A stretch of DNA of 64,000 nucleotides from Janthinobacterium sp051380875 (GCF_051380875.1 NZ_JBNYXW010000003.1:124001-188000), one strand, 5' to 3'; positions 42,035-51,234 are shown, counted from the stretch's first letter. Numbers and translations: made by a program. Notes: a model not told the origin generated them from the sequence alone.

Positions 42035-43230
42035 GGCGCAGGCCCGGCCGGTGGCGGGGGCCGGCTGCGCTGCTGGAATTCACGCGGCGTGCAACCGAGT
42101 TCGCGCTTGAAAACGGCGTGCATGTACTGCACCGTGGTAAAGCCGCAGCGCACGGCTACCTCTGCCACCTGGCCCGGTTCGCGCGTCAGCAGGGTCTTGG
42201 CCGCATCGAGCTTGAAGTGCAGGATTTCATCATGCACGCTGCGTCCCAGCTCATGCCGAAAATGCGCCTCCAGCGAAGAGCGCGATACACCCACGTAATC
42301 AGCCACCTGCTCCGTCTTGATGCCCTGGCAGGCATACTGGCGAATGAAATGGCGCGCCTGCATCACCTGCGGATGCTGGAAAGGCTGGTGACGCGTGGAA
42401 GCGAGCACGTTCAGACCGGCCGGCGGCACGAGAATACGCGTGCCGGACAGGCGCGCGCCATTTAGCATCTGGTGCAGCAGATGGGCCGCCGTGCGCCCCA
42501 TTTCCTCAGTGCCTTGAATAACGGAACTCAAGGGGATGCGCGTGAGCATACGCGCCAGTGGGTCATTGTCGATGCCGATCAGCGCTACCTGCTCCGGTAC
42601 TGCGATGCCCGCATGCATGCAGGCTTGCAGCAACTGGCGCGCGCGCGCATCGCTGACGGCGATGATGCCGACGGGCTTTTCCAGGCTATTGAGCCAGGCG
42701 ATCTGCTGCTCCACCGCCTCGTCCCATGCGGGCGCGCTGGTGGCGACGCCACGGTATACGTCGGCGCGCATGTGGTCACGCTGCATCAGCGTGCAAAACG
42801 CCGTTTCACGCTCCTGGGCCCAGCGGTTGACATCCGCCTCGGGCAGGCTGAAACAGGCAAAACGCGTCAATCCCGCTTCCACCAGGTGGTCGTAGGCCAG
42901 CTTGACGATCTTGAAATTATCAGTCGCGACGTACGGAATACCCACGGGATAGTCGGTCTCGCGCGCATACGAGCCGCCGATGGCCACCACGGGTATATTA
43001 CTGTGTGCCAGCGCCGCGCACACGGCAGGATCGTCGAAATCGGCGATGATGCCGTCGCCCTGCCAGCGCTCGATGCCGGGCAGGCGGCAACGAAAATCCT
43101 CTTCCAGGAACAAATCCCACGACACCCGCGTAGTATTGAGGTAGGCGGCAATGCCCGCGATGATGTCGCGGTCGTAGATTTTGTTCCCGTTAAATAGCAG
43201 CGCGATCCGGTGCGCGGTCGGCATCTTCAT
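42031..43230 (-). CDS. xylR: Xylose operon regulator XylR (periplasmic-binding-like sensor plus AraC HTH)
   Basis: A 399-residue regulator. The N-terminal 270 residues are a LacI-like sugar-binding fold (IALLFNGNKIYDRDIIAGIAAYL, GIIADFDDP, CSL-type EADVNRWAQERE, VALIGIDNDP). The C-terminal 100 residues are an AraC double HTH (IKTEQVADYVGVSRSSLEAHF and VAEVAVRCGFTTVQYMHAVFK). E. coli XylR has the same layout and activates xylose genes when xylose binds. AGGAGACACC before the ATG at 43230 fixes the start. It lies 32 bases after xylH, so it is carried within the operon it would regulate. Confidence 0.92.
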   Translation of the reverse strand: MKMPTAHRIALLFNGNKIYDRDIIAGIAAYLNTTRVSWDLFLEEDFRCRLPGIERWQGDGIIADFDDPAVCAALAHSNIPVVAIGGSYARETDYPVGIPYVATDNFKIVKLAYDHLVEAGLTRFACFSLPEADVNRWAQERETAFCTLMQRDHMRADVYRGVATSAPAWDEAVEQQIAWLNSLEKPVGIIAVSDARARQLLQACMHAGIAVPEQVALIGIDNDPLARMLTRIPLSSVIQGTEEMGRTAAHLLHQMLNGARLSGTRILVPPAGLNVLASTRHQPFQHPQVMQARHFIRQYACQGIKTEQVADYVGVSRSSLEAHFRHELGRSVHDEILHFKLDAAKTLLTREPGQVAEVAVRCGFTTVQYMHAVFKRELGCTPREFQQRSRPPPPAGPAP

Positions 43231-43262
43231 GGTGTCTCCTCGCGTGCCAGATTTCTTCACGG

Positions 43263-44405
43263 CTATCGGCGTCCGGCACGCGTGCTGACATCGACCCACA
43301 CGGCCAGGGTGAGGATACTGCCTTTTACGATCATCTGCCAGTAGGTGTCCACGTCCAGCATGGACATGCCATTATCCAGGCTGGCCATGACCAGCGCGCC
43401 GATCAGGGCGCCATACACGGTGCCCGAGCCGCCGCGCATCGAGGTGCCGCCGATGAAACAGGCGGCGATGGCATCGAGTTCGCTGAAGGTGCCGGCCGAC
43501 GGCGAACCGGCCGCCAAACGGCCCGTGTTGATCAGGCCCGCCAGCGCGCACATCAGCCCCATGATGCCGAAGATCCACAGCTTGACGGCTTTCACATTGA
43601 TGCCGGACAGGCGCGTCGCCTCCATATTGCTGCCCACGGCATAGATGCGCCGCCCGAACACGGTCTGGCTGGTGATATAGCTAAATAGCCCCAGCAGCGC
43701 CAGCAACATCAGCACCGGCAGCGGAATGCCTTCATAGCCATTCAGAGTTTGCACGAAGGCGTACAGCACGGCGCCGATGACGGCCAGGCGCAAGCCATCC
43801 GCCCACGCCGCCGTCTGCGGCAAGCCATGCTGCGCGCGGCTGGCGCGCTGCCGCCATGTCAAGAAGGCGGCCAATACAAACAGGCCGATGCCCAGCACGA
43901 TGCCGGGCAGCGCAGGCAAGTAGCCCTGTCCCAGGTACACCAGCGGCTCGGAGACGGGGGCGATGGTGATGCCGCCCGTGATGCCCAGCAAAATGCCGCG
44001 GTAGGCCAGCATGCCGCCCAGGCCGACAATGAAGGACGGGATGCCCCGATACGCCGTCAGGTAGCCGTTCAAGAGGCCGATCACCAGCCCGCAGCCCAGC
44101 ACGGCCGCCAGGTTCAGCGCCAGCGGCCAGTGCTGCGTCACGTCCAGCACGGCGGCGATGCCGCCCAGTAACCCCAGCAGGGAACCGATGGACAGGTCGA
44201 TCTCGCCAGCGATAATCACCAGCACCATGCCGCAGGCGAGGATGCCGGTGACCGACATCTGGCGCAGCAAATTCGACAGGTTGCGCGGCGTCAGGAAACT
44301 GCCCTCCGTCTTCCACGAAAAGAAGGCCCAGATCAGCGCCACGGCGATTAGCAGGGCCAGCATCTTGTATTGGGTGAACAACTGTTTGATGCTATGCGGT
44401 TTCAT
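43263..44405 (-). CDS. xylH: D-xylose ABC transporter permease XylH
   Basis: A 380-residue inner-membrane permease of the sugar (RbsC/AraH) family with about ten helices. Landmarks are VTGILACGMVLVIIAGEIDLSIGSLLGLLGG (conserved GEIDLSxGS), VFGRRIYAVGSNMEATRLSGI (coupling loop) and IAACFIGGTSMRGGSGTVYG near the C-terminus. It forms a homodimeric channel served by XylG and XylF. Its ATG overlaps the xylG stop. Confidence 0.93.
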   Translation of the reverse strand: MKPHSIKQLFTQYKMLALLIAVALIWAFFSWKTEGSFLTPRNLSNLLRQMSVTGILACGMVLVIIAGEIDLSIGSLLGLLGGIAAVLDVTQHWPLALNLAAVLGCGLVIGLLNGYLTAYRGIPSFIVGLGGMLAYRGILLGITGGITIAPVSEPLVYLGQGYLPALPGIVLGIGLFVLAAFLTWRQRASRAQHGLPQTAAWADGLRLAVIGAVLYAFVQTLNGYEGIPLPVLMLLALLGLFSYITSQTVFGRRIYAVGSNMEATRLSGINVKAVKLWIFGIMGLMCALAGLINTGRLAAGSPSAGTFSELDAIAACFIGGTSMRGGSGTVYGALIGALVMASLDNGMSMLDVDTYWQMIVKGSILTLAVWVDVSTRAGRR

Positions 44406-45979
44406 GCGGCGGGTTCCTTGTGGTCGGTATTGGCGCCTGGCGCCGGGCGCTGGTCGAGCGCCGCAGCCAGTACGGTTTCCTGGCTCAGGCCATCGTTGAT
44501 AAAGTCGCCGCGCAGCCGGCCTTCGCCCATCACCAGCACGCGGTCGGACACGCCCAGCACTTCGGCCAGCTCCGACGAGACCATGATGATGGCCACGCCC
44601 TGGTCGGCCAGCGCCAGCATCAGCTTGTAGATTTCATATTTGGCGCCCACGTCCACGCCGCGCGTGGGTTCATCGAGTATCAGCACGCGCGGACGCGTCA
44701 GCAGCATCTTCGCCAGCACGGCCTTTTGCTGGTTGCCGCCCGACAGGCTGGTAATCGGCAGCGACGGGCTGGCGGCCTTCAGTTCCAGCTGCGCGATCTC
44801 GCCGCGTACGGCCGCCAGTTCCGCCTCGCCATCGATGCGCGTGGCGCGCGCAAACTCTCCCAGCACGGCCAGAGTGATGTTCTGCCCCACGTCCAGGTCG
44901 GGCACGATGCCGTGGTGCTTGCGGTCTTCCGGCACCATGGCCAGGCCCATGGCAATGGCCTTTTGCGGCGTCGAGGTATCGATGCGGCAACCATCGAGCC
45001 ACACTTCGGCCTGGCACGGCCCCTGGTAGGCGCCGAACAGGGCGGAAACGAGCTCCGTGCGCCCCGCCCCCACCAGCCCCGCGATGCCGAGGATTTCTCC
45101 ACGGCGCAAACTGAACGACACATCGTCGACCCTCTTGCGCTGCGGGTTGTCTGCATCGATGCACGTCACATGGCGCGCCTCGAACAGCACCTCGCCGATG
45201 CTCGGCTGCTGCGCGCGCTGCGGATACAACTGGCTCATTTCGCGGCCCACCATCTGCGCGATGATGCGCTCCACATTCATTTGCTTCATCGGCGTGGTGG
45301 CGATATGCTTGCCGTCGCGGATGACGACGATGGTGTCGCAGATGGCGGCCACTTCATCGAGCTTGTGCGAGATGTAGATGCAGGTGACGCCGCGCGCCTT
45401 CAATGCACGCAGGATGTCAAGCAGCACGGCGATTTCCGACGCCGTCAGCGACGACGATGGCTCGTCAAGTATCAGGAGGCGCGCATTCTTGTTGAGCGCC
45501 TTGGCGATCTCCACCAGCTGCTGGTGGCCGCCGCCGTAGTTCATCACAGGCAGCGCCACGTTCAATTCGGGTATCTTCAATTCGCGCAGCAGCTCATCGG
45601 CGCGCTTGTACATGGCCGCGTAATGCATGCGCCCGCCGGGCAGGGTGATCTCGCGGCCCATGAAGATATTCTCGGCCACGGACAGCTGCGGCACCAGCAT
45701 CAGCTCCTGGTGGATGATGATGATGCCGGCCGCCTCGGTGTCGCGGATGGACTGCGCGCGCAAAGGCTTGCCTTCCCACAGAATTTCGCCATCCCAGCTA
45801 CCGTGCGGGTAGACGCCAGACAGTACCTTCATCAGGGTCGACTTGCCGGCGCCATTCTCGCCGCACAGGCCGATGCACTCGCCAGCCCGCACCTGAAGGT
45901 CGATACCGTCAAGCGCACGGACACCGCCAAACTGTTTGACGATGCCTTTCATTTCAAGCAGATAATCAGACATGCTCAC
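44402..45979 (-). CDS. xylG: D-xylose ABC transporter ATPase XylG
   Basis: A 525-residue tandem ATPase. Domain 1 has Walker A GENGAGKST (about 40-48), signature-region GGGHQQLVEIAKAL and Walker B LLILDEPSSSL. Domain 2 has the degenerate Walker A GIAGLVGAGRTEL expected for sugar importers, signature LSGGNQQKAVLAKM and Walker B VLILDEPTRGVDVGAKYEI. It powers xylose uptake with XylF and XylH. Start overlaps nothing upstream; its stop region overlaps the xylH ATG. Confidence 0.94.
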   Translation of the reverse strand: MSMSDYLLEMKGIVKQFGGVRALDGIDLQVRAGECIGLCGENGAGKSTLMKVLSGVYPHGSWDGEILWEGKPLRAQSIRDTEAAGIIIIHQELMLVPQLSVAENIFMGREITLPGGRMHYAAMYKRADELLRELKIPELNVALPVMNYGGGHQQLVEIAKALNKNARLLILDEPSSSLTASEIAVLLDILRALKARGVTCIYISHKLDEVAAICDTIVVIRDGKHIATTPMKQMNVERIIAQMVGREMSQLYPQRAQQPSIGEVLFEARHVTCIDADNPQRKRVDDVSFSLRRGEILGIAGLVGAGRTELVSALFGAYQGPCQAEVWLDGCRIDTSTPQKAIAMGLAMVPEDRKHHGIVPDLDVGQNITLAVLGEFARATRIDGEAELAAVRGEIAQLELKAASPSLPITSLSGGNQQKAVLAKMLLTRPRVLILDEPTRGVDVGAKYEIYKLMLALADQGVAIIMVSSELAEVLGVSDRVLVMGEGRLRGDFINDGLSQETVLAAALDQRPAPGANTDHKEPAA

Positions 45980-46048
45980 TCTCGTTGCAGTACGAAGCGG
46001 TAACCGGGGTCAGTTCCAACGGAACCGCCCCCGGCCCTTAGCGGGTAA

Positions 46049-47050
46049 TCAATTCCCCAGCTGCGCCTTCGTATAAAAGCCGTCATCGACGAGAATATTC
46101 ACGTTCGCCTTGGTCAGCGGCGTCGGTTTGAGCAGCACGGTGCTGACTTTTTTCAGGCCATTGTCATAGCTGGAGTTGTAGGCCGGCTTTTCATTGCGCG
46201 CCAACTGGATCGCCAGCTTGGCCGCTTCGGCAGCGATGGTTTTCAGCGGCTTGTAGACGGTCATCGCCTGCGTACCGGCAATCACGCGCTTGACCGCTGC
46301 CAGGTCGGCGTCCTGGCCCGATACCGGCACCTTGCCCGCCAGTTTTTGCGCGGCCAGGGCCTGGATGGCGCCGCCTGCCGTGCCGTCATTCGAAGCGACG
46401 ATGGCATCGATCTTGTTGTTGTTGGCCGTTAGCGCGTTTTCCACGATGGACAGCGCTTCCGAGGCGCTCCAGTCCTTCACCCACTGCTGGCCCACGACCT
46501 TGATATCGCCCTTGTCGATGTACGGCTTCAAGACCTTCAGCTGTCCTTCGCGCAGCATCTTGGCGTTGTTGTCGGTCGGCGCGCCGCCCAGCAGATAGTA
46601 ATTGCCCTTCGGCTGCAGCTTGACGACGCCCTCGGCCTGCATCTCGCCCACTTTCTCGTTATCGAACGAGATGTACGCGTCGATATCGGCGTTGAGGATC
46701 AAACGGTCATACGACAGCACCTTGATACCGGCCTTTTTCGCTTCCTTGATGGTGTTATTGAGGACGGTCGCGTTGAATGGCACGATGACCAGCACGTCCA
46801 CGCCGCGCGAAATCAGATTCTCGATTTGCGAAATCTGGCGCTGCTCACTGGCATCGGCCGATTGCACGAAGACCTTGGCGCCCTGCTTTTCGGCTGCGGC
46901 GATGAAGAAATCGCGGTCGCGCGTCCAGCGCTCCACGCGCAAGTCGTCGATGGAAAAGCCGATCTTCGGATTTTTCGCGTCGGCCAGGGCGGCGCTGCTG
47001 CTCAATGCCAGCATGGCGGTCATGATGGCTGCACTGATGATCTTGTTCAT
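46049..47050 (-). CDS. xylF: D-xylose-binding periplasmic protein XylF
   Basis: A 333-residue periplasmic binding protein. MNKIISAAIMTAMLALSSSA with ALA is a signal peptide. The mature start KNPKIGFSIDDLRVERWTRD matches XylF, as do FVQSADASEQRQISQIENLI, DAYISFDNEKVGEMQA and NALTANNNKIDAIVASNDGTAGG. It captures D-xylose and delivers it to XylGH. AACAAGGAGACACGTA before the ATG is a strong ribosome site. An imperfect palindrome sits about 24 bases upstream. Confidence 0.96.
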   Translation of the reverse strand: MNKIISAAIMTAMLALSSSAALADAKNPKIGFSIDDLRVERWTRDRDFFIAAAEKQGAKVFVQSADASEQRQISQIENLISRGVDVLVIVPFNATVLNNTIKEAKKAGIKVLSYDRLILNADIDAYISFDNEKVGEMQAEGVVKLQPKGNYYLLGGAPTDNNAKMLREGQLKVLKPYIDKGDIKVVGQQWVKDWSASEALSIVENALTANNNKIDAIVASNDGTAGGAIQALAAQKLAGKVPVSGQDADLAAVKRVIAGTQAMTVYKPLKTIAAEAAKLAIQLARNEKPAYNSSYDNGLKKVSTVLLKPTPLTKANVNILVDDGFYTKAQLGN

Positions 47051-47073
47051 TACGTGTCTCCTTGTTGGATTTT

Positions 47074-47091
47074 ATTAACAACGTTTTTAAC
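47074..47091. promoter_or_regulatory. 18-base imperfect palindrome upstream of xylF
   Basis: ATTAACAACGTTTTTAAC is symmetric at seven of nine half-site positions around a central AACGTT. It lies between xylD and xylF, 23 bases before the xylF ATG, in a 67-base AT-rich gap where an internal promoter could sit. It is a candidate operator for XylR or a LacI-type repressor. Confidence 0.4.
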
Positions 47092-47117
47092 TACAGGGTA
47101 CGACAAAAAATGGCTCC

Positions 47118-48905
47118 TTAATGATTGTGCCGGGGCAGGGTCTGTCCCACAGCGCGGTACTTCAGCGCCAGCTCCATGCAGGCGCCCGTTTCCAGCTGGC
47201 CCACGTTGGCGCGGTAGATTTCCTGCCACGGCGTGGCGCTGTCATTGATGGGGGGCGGCAGCGCCGTAGCGCGGCGCGCCAGTTCCGGCGCGTCCACCAG
47301 CATGTCGCAACGGCCTGCGTTCAAATCGACGCGGATGATGTCACCCGTGCGCAGCAGCGCCAGGCCACCGCCTACGGCGCTTTCCGGCGAGGCGTTCAGA
47401 ATCGAGGGGCTGTCCGAAGTACCCGACTGGCGTCCGTCGCCCAGGGTCGGCAAGTTCAGGATGCCCGCCTTGAGCAGCGCGTCGGGCGGCTGCATGTTGA
47501 CCACTTCGGCCGAGCCGGGCCAGCCCACGGGGCCGGCACCGCGCATGACCAGCATGCAGCTGTCGTCAATCGCCAACGCCGGGTCGTTGATGCGCGCGTG
47601 ATAATCGGCAGAGCCGTCAAAGACGATGGCGCGCGCCTCGAACACGCCCTCGCTGCCGACGCGCGACAGGTAGCGTTCACGGAACTGCGGCGAGATCACG
47701 CTGGTCTTCATGATGGCGAAATCGAACAGGTTGCCCTGCAGTGCCAGGAAGCCCGCCTTTTCCTTCAGCGGAGACTTGAATCGGAGGATCATTTCGCGAT
47801 CAGCACTTTCGCGCCCGGCCAGGTTGGCCGCCATGCTTTGGCCCGTAACGGTTGGACGGTCCGAGTGCAGCAAGCCCGCCTGCTGCAGTTCCCACATCAC
47901 GGCCGGTACGCCTCCGGCACGGTGAAAACGCTCGCCCAGGTATTTTCCGGCAGGCTGCATATTCAGCAGCAGCGGCACGTCATAGCCGTGTTCCATCCAG
48001 TCGCTCGAATGCAGTGCCACGCCCGCGTGACGGGCCATGGCCATCAAATGCGGCTGCGCGTTGGTGGAGCCGCCAATGGCGGCGTTGACGATGATCGCAT
48101 CAAGAAATGCCTCGCGCGTCAGGATGCTGGACGGCCGCACGTCCTCGAATGCCATGCCGACGATGCGGCGCCCTGTTTCATAGGCGATCTGGCCTCGCTC
48201 GCGGTACGGGGCGGGAATCGCCGAGCAGCCCGTCAGCGACATGCCCAGCGCCTCGGCCAGCGCGTTCATGGTCGACGCCGTGCCCATGGTGTTGCAGTGA
48301 CCGGCCGATGGCGCCGAGGCAGCGGCAATCTGCAGGAATTTGTCATTGTCGATGACCCCAGCGGCCAGTTGGCGGCGGCCCTTCCAGATGGCGGCGCCGG
48401 AACCCACCAATTCACCATCCATCCAACCATCCAGCATGGGGCCACCGGACAGCACGATGGCGGGAATATCCACCGTGGCGGCGGCCATTAATTGAGCCGG
48501 CGTGGTCTTGTCGCAGCCCGTCGTCAGCACCACGGCATCGATCGGGTAGCCATGCAGGATTTCCACCAGGCCCAGATAGGCCAGGTTGCGGTCCAGCGCC
48601 GCCGTGGGACGGCGGCAATTTTCAAAGATGGGATGCAGGGGGAATTCCATGGGAATGCCGCCCGCGTCGCGGATGCCATCGCGCACGCGCTGGGCCAGTT
48701 CCAGATGGATGCGGTTGCAAGGGCTGATGTCGCTGCCGCTTTGCGCGATGCCGATGATGGGCCGGCCCGAGCGCAGTTCCTCGGCAGTGATCCCGTAATT
48801 CATGAAACGCTCCAGATACAGCGCCGTCATGTCGATATGATCGGGATTGTCGAACCAGTCCTGCGAGCGGAAACGCCGTGCCGGGCGGTTGGCGGAAATA
48901 CTCAT
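47118..48905 (-). CDS. xylD: D-xylonate dehydratase (IlvD/Edd family)
   Basis: A 595-residue Fe-S dehydratase that converts D-xylonate to 2-keto-3-deoxy-D-xylonate. The cluster cysteines are in GSDISPCNRIH, TTGCDKTTPAQL and GHCNTMGTASTMNAL. Length and N-terminus RRFRSQDWFDNPDHIDMTAL fit pentonate/sugar-acid dehydratases rather than IlvD. The ATG at 48905 overlaps the xylB stop by four bases, which fixes the start and couples the two. L-arabinonate is a possible alternative substrate. Confidence 0.92.
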   Translation of the reverse strand: MSISANRPARRFRSQDWFDNPDHIDMTALYLERFMNYGITAEELRSGRPIIGIAQSGSDISPCNRIHLELAQRVRDGIRDAGGIPMEFPLHPIFENCRRPTAALDRNLAYLGLVEILHGYPIDAVVLTTGCDKTTPAQLMAAATVDIPAIVLSGGPMLDGWMDGELVGSGAAIWKGRRQLAAGVIDNDKFLQIAAASAPSAGHCNTMGTASTMNALAEALGMSLTGCSAIPAPYRERGQIAYETGRRIVGMAFEDVRPSSILTREAFLDAIIVNAAIGGSTNAQPHLMAMARHAGVALHSSDWMEHGYDVPLLLNMQPAGKYLGERFHRAGGVPAVMWELQQAGLLHSDRPTVTGQSMAANLAGRESADREMILRFKSPLKEKAGFLALQGNLFDFAIMKTSVISPQFRERYLSRVGSEGVFEARAIVFDGSADYHARINDPALAIDDSCMLVMRGAGPVGWPGSAEVVNMQPPDALLKAGILNLPTLGDGRQSGTSDSPSILNASPESAVGGGLALLRTGDIIRVDLNAGRCDMLVDAPELARRATALPPPINDSATPWQEIYRANVGQLETGACMELALKYRAVGQTLPRHNH

Positions 48906-49669
48906 GCGCCGTACCATCCCGCATCGACAAAATACTCGCGACCCGTGCACTTGGCCGCGTTATCGGAGGCGAGAAACAGCGCCAGCGCCGCCACGTCGTG
49001 CGGCTCTACGCGCACCTGCAGGCATTGGCCTTGCAGGATCACGGCTTCCGCTTCCGGCGTATGCCAGAGTTTTTCCTGGCGCGGCGTGCGCACGGCGCCG
49101 GGAATGATGCAGTTGACGCGGATACCGTGCACGCCCAAGTCGCGCGCCAGGCCATGCGTCAAGCCTTCGATGCCGGCCTTGGCCGTCATATAGATCGACA
49201 AGTTTGCCTGCGCCAGGTGCCAGGAAATCGAACCCAGGTTGAGGATCACGCCGCTGCCCTTGGCACGCATGGAAGGCGCCACGGCTTGGGCGCAGAAATA
49301 CTGGTGGCGCAGGTTGACTGCGATGCGCTCGTCCCAGTAGGCCGGCGTCACTTCCTGCAACTGATGCCGGTCGTCGTTGGCCGCGTTGTTGATGAGGATA
49401 TCGGTAGGACCGGCGCTGCTTTCGATGTCGGCAAAGGTCGCGGCCAGCGCATCGAGGTCCGTCAGGTCGCAATGGCGGAAACGCGGCGGGTGCGGCAGGT
49501 CCACCAGTTGCGCTTCCAGCGCGCGCGCGGCGTCCTGGGCGATATCGACGAAGGTCACATGGGCGCCCTGGCGCGCAAACGCTTCGACGAAGGCCACGCC
49601 GATGCCGGTGCCGCCGCCCGTGATGACGACGCGCTTGTTGGCCAGGCTGGGATAGGTTGCATGCTGCAT
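48902..49669 (-). CDS. xylB: D-xylose 1-dehydrogenase (SDR family)
   Basis: A 255-residue short-chain dehydrogenase oxidising D-xylose to D-xylonolactone with NAD. The cofactor loop is VVITGGGTGIGVAF, NNAANDDRHQLQEVTPAYWDERIAVNLRHQ follows, and the catalytic Ser-Tyr-Lys are in NLGSISWHLAQANLSIYMTAKAG. The end CTGREYFVDAGWYGA is the same as in the Caulobacter XylB group as I recall it. The start is placed at 49669 because AGAGACACC precedes it; an ATG at 49681 has no ribosome site. Confidence 0.92.
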   Translation of the reverse strand: MQHATYPSLANKRVVITGGGTGIGVAFVEAFARQGAHVTFVDIAQDAARALEAQLVDLPHPPRFRHCDLTDLDALAATFADIESSAGPTDILINNAANDDRHQLQEVTPAYWDERIAVNLRHQYFCAQAVAPSMRAKGSGVILNLGSISWHLAQANLSIYMTAKAGIEGLTHGLARDLGVHGIRVNCIIPGAVRTPRQEKLWHTPEAEAVILQGQCLQVRVEPHDVAALALFLASDNAAKCTGREYFVDAGWYGA

Positions 49670-49702
49670 GGTGTCTCTCATTTCAATGTTTGAAAAATAG
49701 GA

Positions 49703-50863
49703 TCAGGCCAGCCCGCGCTGGGCCAGGCTCTGGTACAGCGCGCGCACGCCAAACGTCCAGGGAGCAATCGCATCGCAGCGCTGCACTTCGTTGACCAGCG
49801 CGCCCAATGATGGGCTGGCGATGGTGACCCGGTCGCCCAGGTGGTGCGTAAAGCCGCCGCCCTGCGCATCGCGGTCTTTCACGGGCGAGAACATGGTGCC
49901 TAAAAACAGCATGAAGCCGTCCGGATACTGGTGGTACGAACCCGCCGTCTGGCGCACCAGGTCGAGCGGGTCGCGGCTGATCTCGCGCATGAAACTGGCG
50001 CCTTCCAATACAAAACCATCGTCCGCGCCTTCGATCAGCAGGGATACTTCCGCCTGGCGCACGGTGTCGAGCGTGAAGCGTTCATCGAACAGGCGAATGA
50101 AGGGGCCGATGGCGCAGGAACCGTTGTTGTCCTTGGCCTTGCCCAGCAAGAGCGCGCTGCGTCCCTCGATATCGCGCAGGTTGACGTCGTTGCCCAGGGT
50201 TGCCCCCAGCACCTCGCCACGGCTGTTGACGGCAAGAACGATCTCCGGTTCCGGGTTGTTCCAGGCGGAAGATGGCAGCAAGCCCACCTGCGCACCGCAG
50301 CCGACGGACGACATGGCTTGCGCCTTGGTGAACACTTCCGCATCGGGGCCAATGCCCACTTCCATGTACTGCGACCAGGCGCCGCGCTGCTGCAGTTGCT
50401 GTTTCAGGCGCTGCGCCGCATCCGAACCAGGGCGCAAGGCCGACAGGTCGCTGCCCAGGGTCTCTTGCAGCGCGGCGCGCAGGCTGGCAGCCCTTGCAGC
50501 ATCGCCTCCCGCCTGCTCCTCGATCACTCTTTCGAGCAGGCTGACGGCGAACGTCACGCCGCATGCCTTGACGGCTTGCAGGTCGCACGGTGCCAGCAGC
50601 AGCGGCTGATCCAGCGGGGCTGCGAGGGCCTGCTCCAGCAATGCCTGCACGGGGCCAAGGGCGATGCCCGGCGCATGGCGGGCGATATCGAGCGCGTCGG
50701 CGCGTTCGAACAACTCGGCCACCGTCGGTACCGTGGCGGTGATGTCGACCACTTCGCCGCCGCGCACGGCGACGACGCAAGGTCCGTCGCGCCACATGCG
50801 GCCAATCAGGGTGGCCTGCGCAAGGTCGAAGGGCAGCAGGGAAGCGGGAGAAATCGGCAGCAT
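49703..50863 (-). CDS. xylX: 2-keto-3-deoxy-D-xylonate dehydratase (fumarylacetoacetate hydrolase family)
   Basis: A 386-residue FAH-fold enzyme that dehydrates 2-keto-3-deoxyxylonate to alpha-ketoglutarate semialdehyde, the step that marks the Weimberg rather than the Dahms route. Metal ligands are in NNPEPEIVLAV (Glu-x-Glu) and GNDVNLRDIEGRSALLLGKAKDNN (Asp). The stretches GVTFAVSLLERVIEE and HQYPDGFMLFLGTMFSPVKDRD, recalled from Caulobacter XylX, are clearly matched. It leads the minus-strand operon and faces the ChvE-type genes across a 371-base control region. Confidence 0.92.
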   Translation of the reverse strand: MLPISPASLLPFDLAQATLIGRMWRDGPCVVAVRGGEVVDITATVPTVAELFERADALDIARHAPGIALGPVQALLEQALAAPLDQPLLLAPCDLQAVKACGVTFAVSLLERVIEEQAGGDAARAASLRAALQETLGSDLSALRPGSDAAQRLKQQLQQRGAWSQYMEVGIGPDAEVFTKAQAMSSVGCGAQVGLLPSSAWNNPEPEIVLAVNSRGEVLGATLGNDVNLRDIEGRSALLLGKAKDNNGSCAIGPFIRLFDERFTLDTVRQAEVSLLIEGADDGFVLEGASFMREISRDPLDLVRQTAGSYHQYPDGFMLFLGTMFSPVKDRDAQGGGFTHHLGDRVTIASPSLGALVNEVQRCDAIAPWTFGVRALYQSLAQRGLA

Positions 50864-51234
50864 GGCGGCTTTCAGAAATGCGGTTACAGGGAGAAATCAA
50901 GTCAAGTCCGAACCGATTCTGCGCGCCGCCATCGGCAGCCGCAATTACGAAAATCACCAAATTGCATGATGATTATTTGTATTGCAACGCAACAAAAAAC
51001 GCTTTACATACACGCCACAACGCCCATTTCGGGTTTTGGGATAGCCAATGGTGCATCGCATTAATTGCGACGGCGATACCGTTTTGGATATCACCGATGT
51101 AAAAAAATTGATTGGTGGGTCCGGGGTGGACAAACTAGTATCTGCCGTGGCCTGCATTTAGCCATCCGCACGGAGCCGGCCACAGAGACCGCGCCCCTGG
51201 CACCTTCAACTATCAAAGACGGTGGAGACCCGAA
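50864..51234. promoter_or_regulatory. 371-base divergent control region between xylX and the ChvE-type importer
   Basis: No gene is seen here. It holds two palindromic sites: TTGC-AAC-GCAA at 50982-50992, with wider imperfect symmetry over 23 bases, on the xylX side, and TCGCA-N5-TGCGA at 51056-51070 nearer the importer. A possible plus-strand promoter is TTGGTG (51112-51117) and TAGTAT (51136-51141) with an 18-base spacer, inside which GTCC and GGAC form another small repeat (51119-51130). I could not pick a clear promoter for xylX. Confidence 0.4.

Noticed and set aside
47121..48491. 456-codon open frame on the plus strand
   Set aside because: It is antisense to xylD; composition is Arg/Gln/His-rich with no motif.
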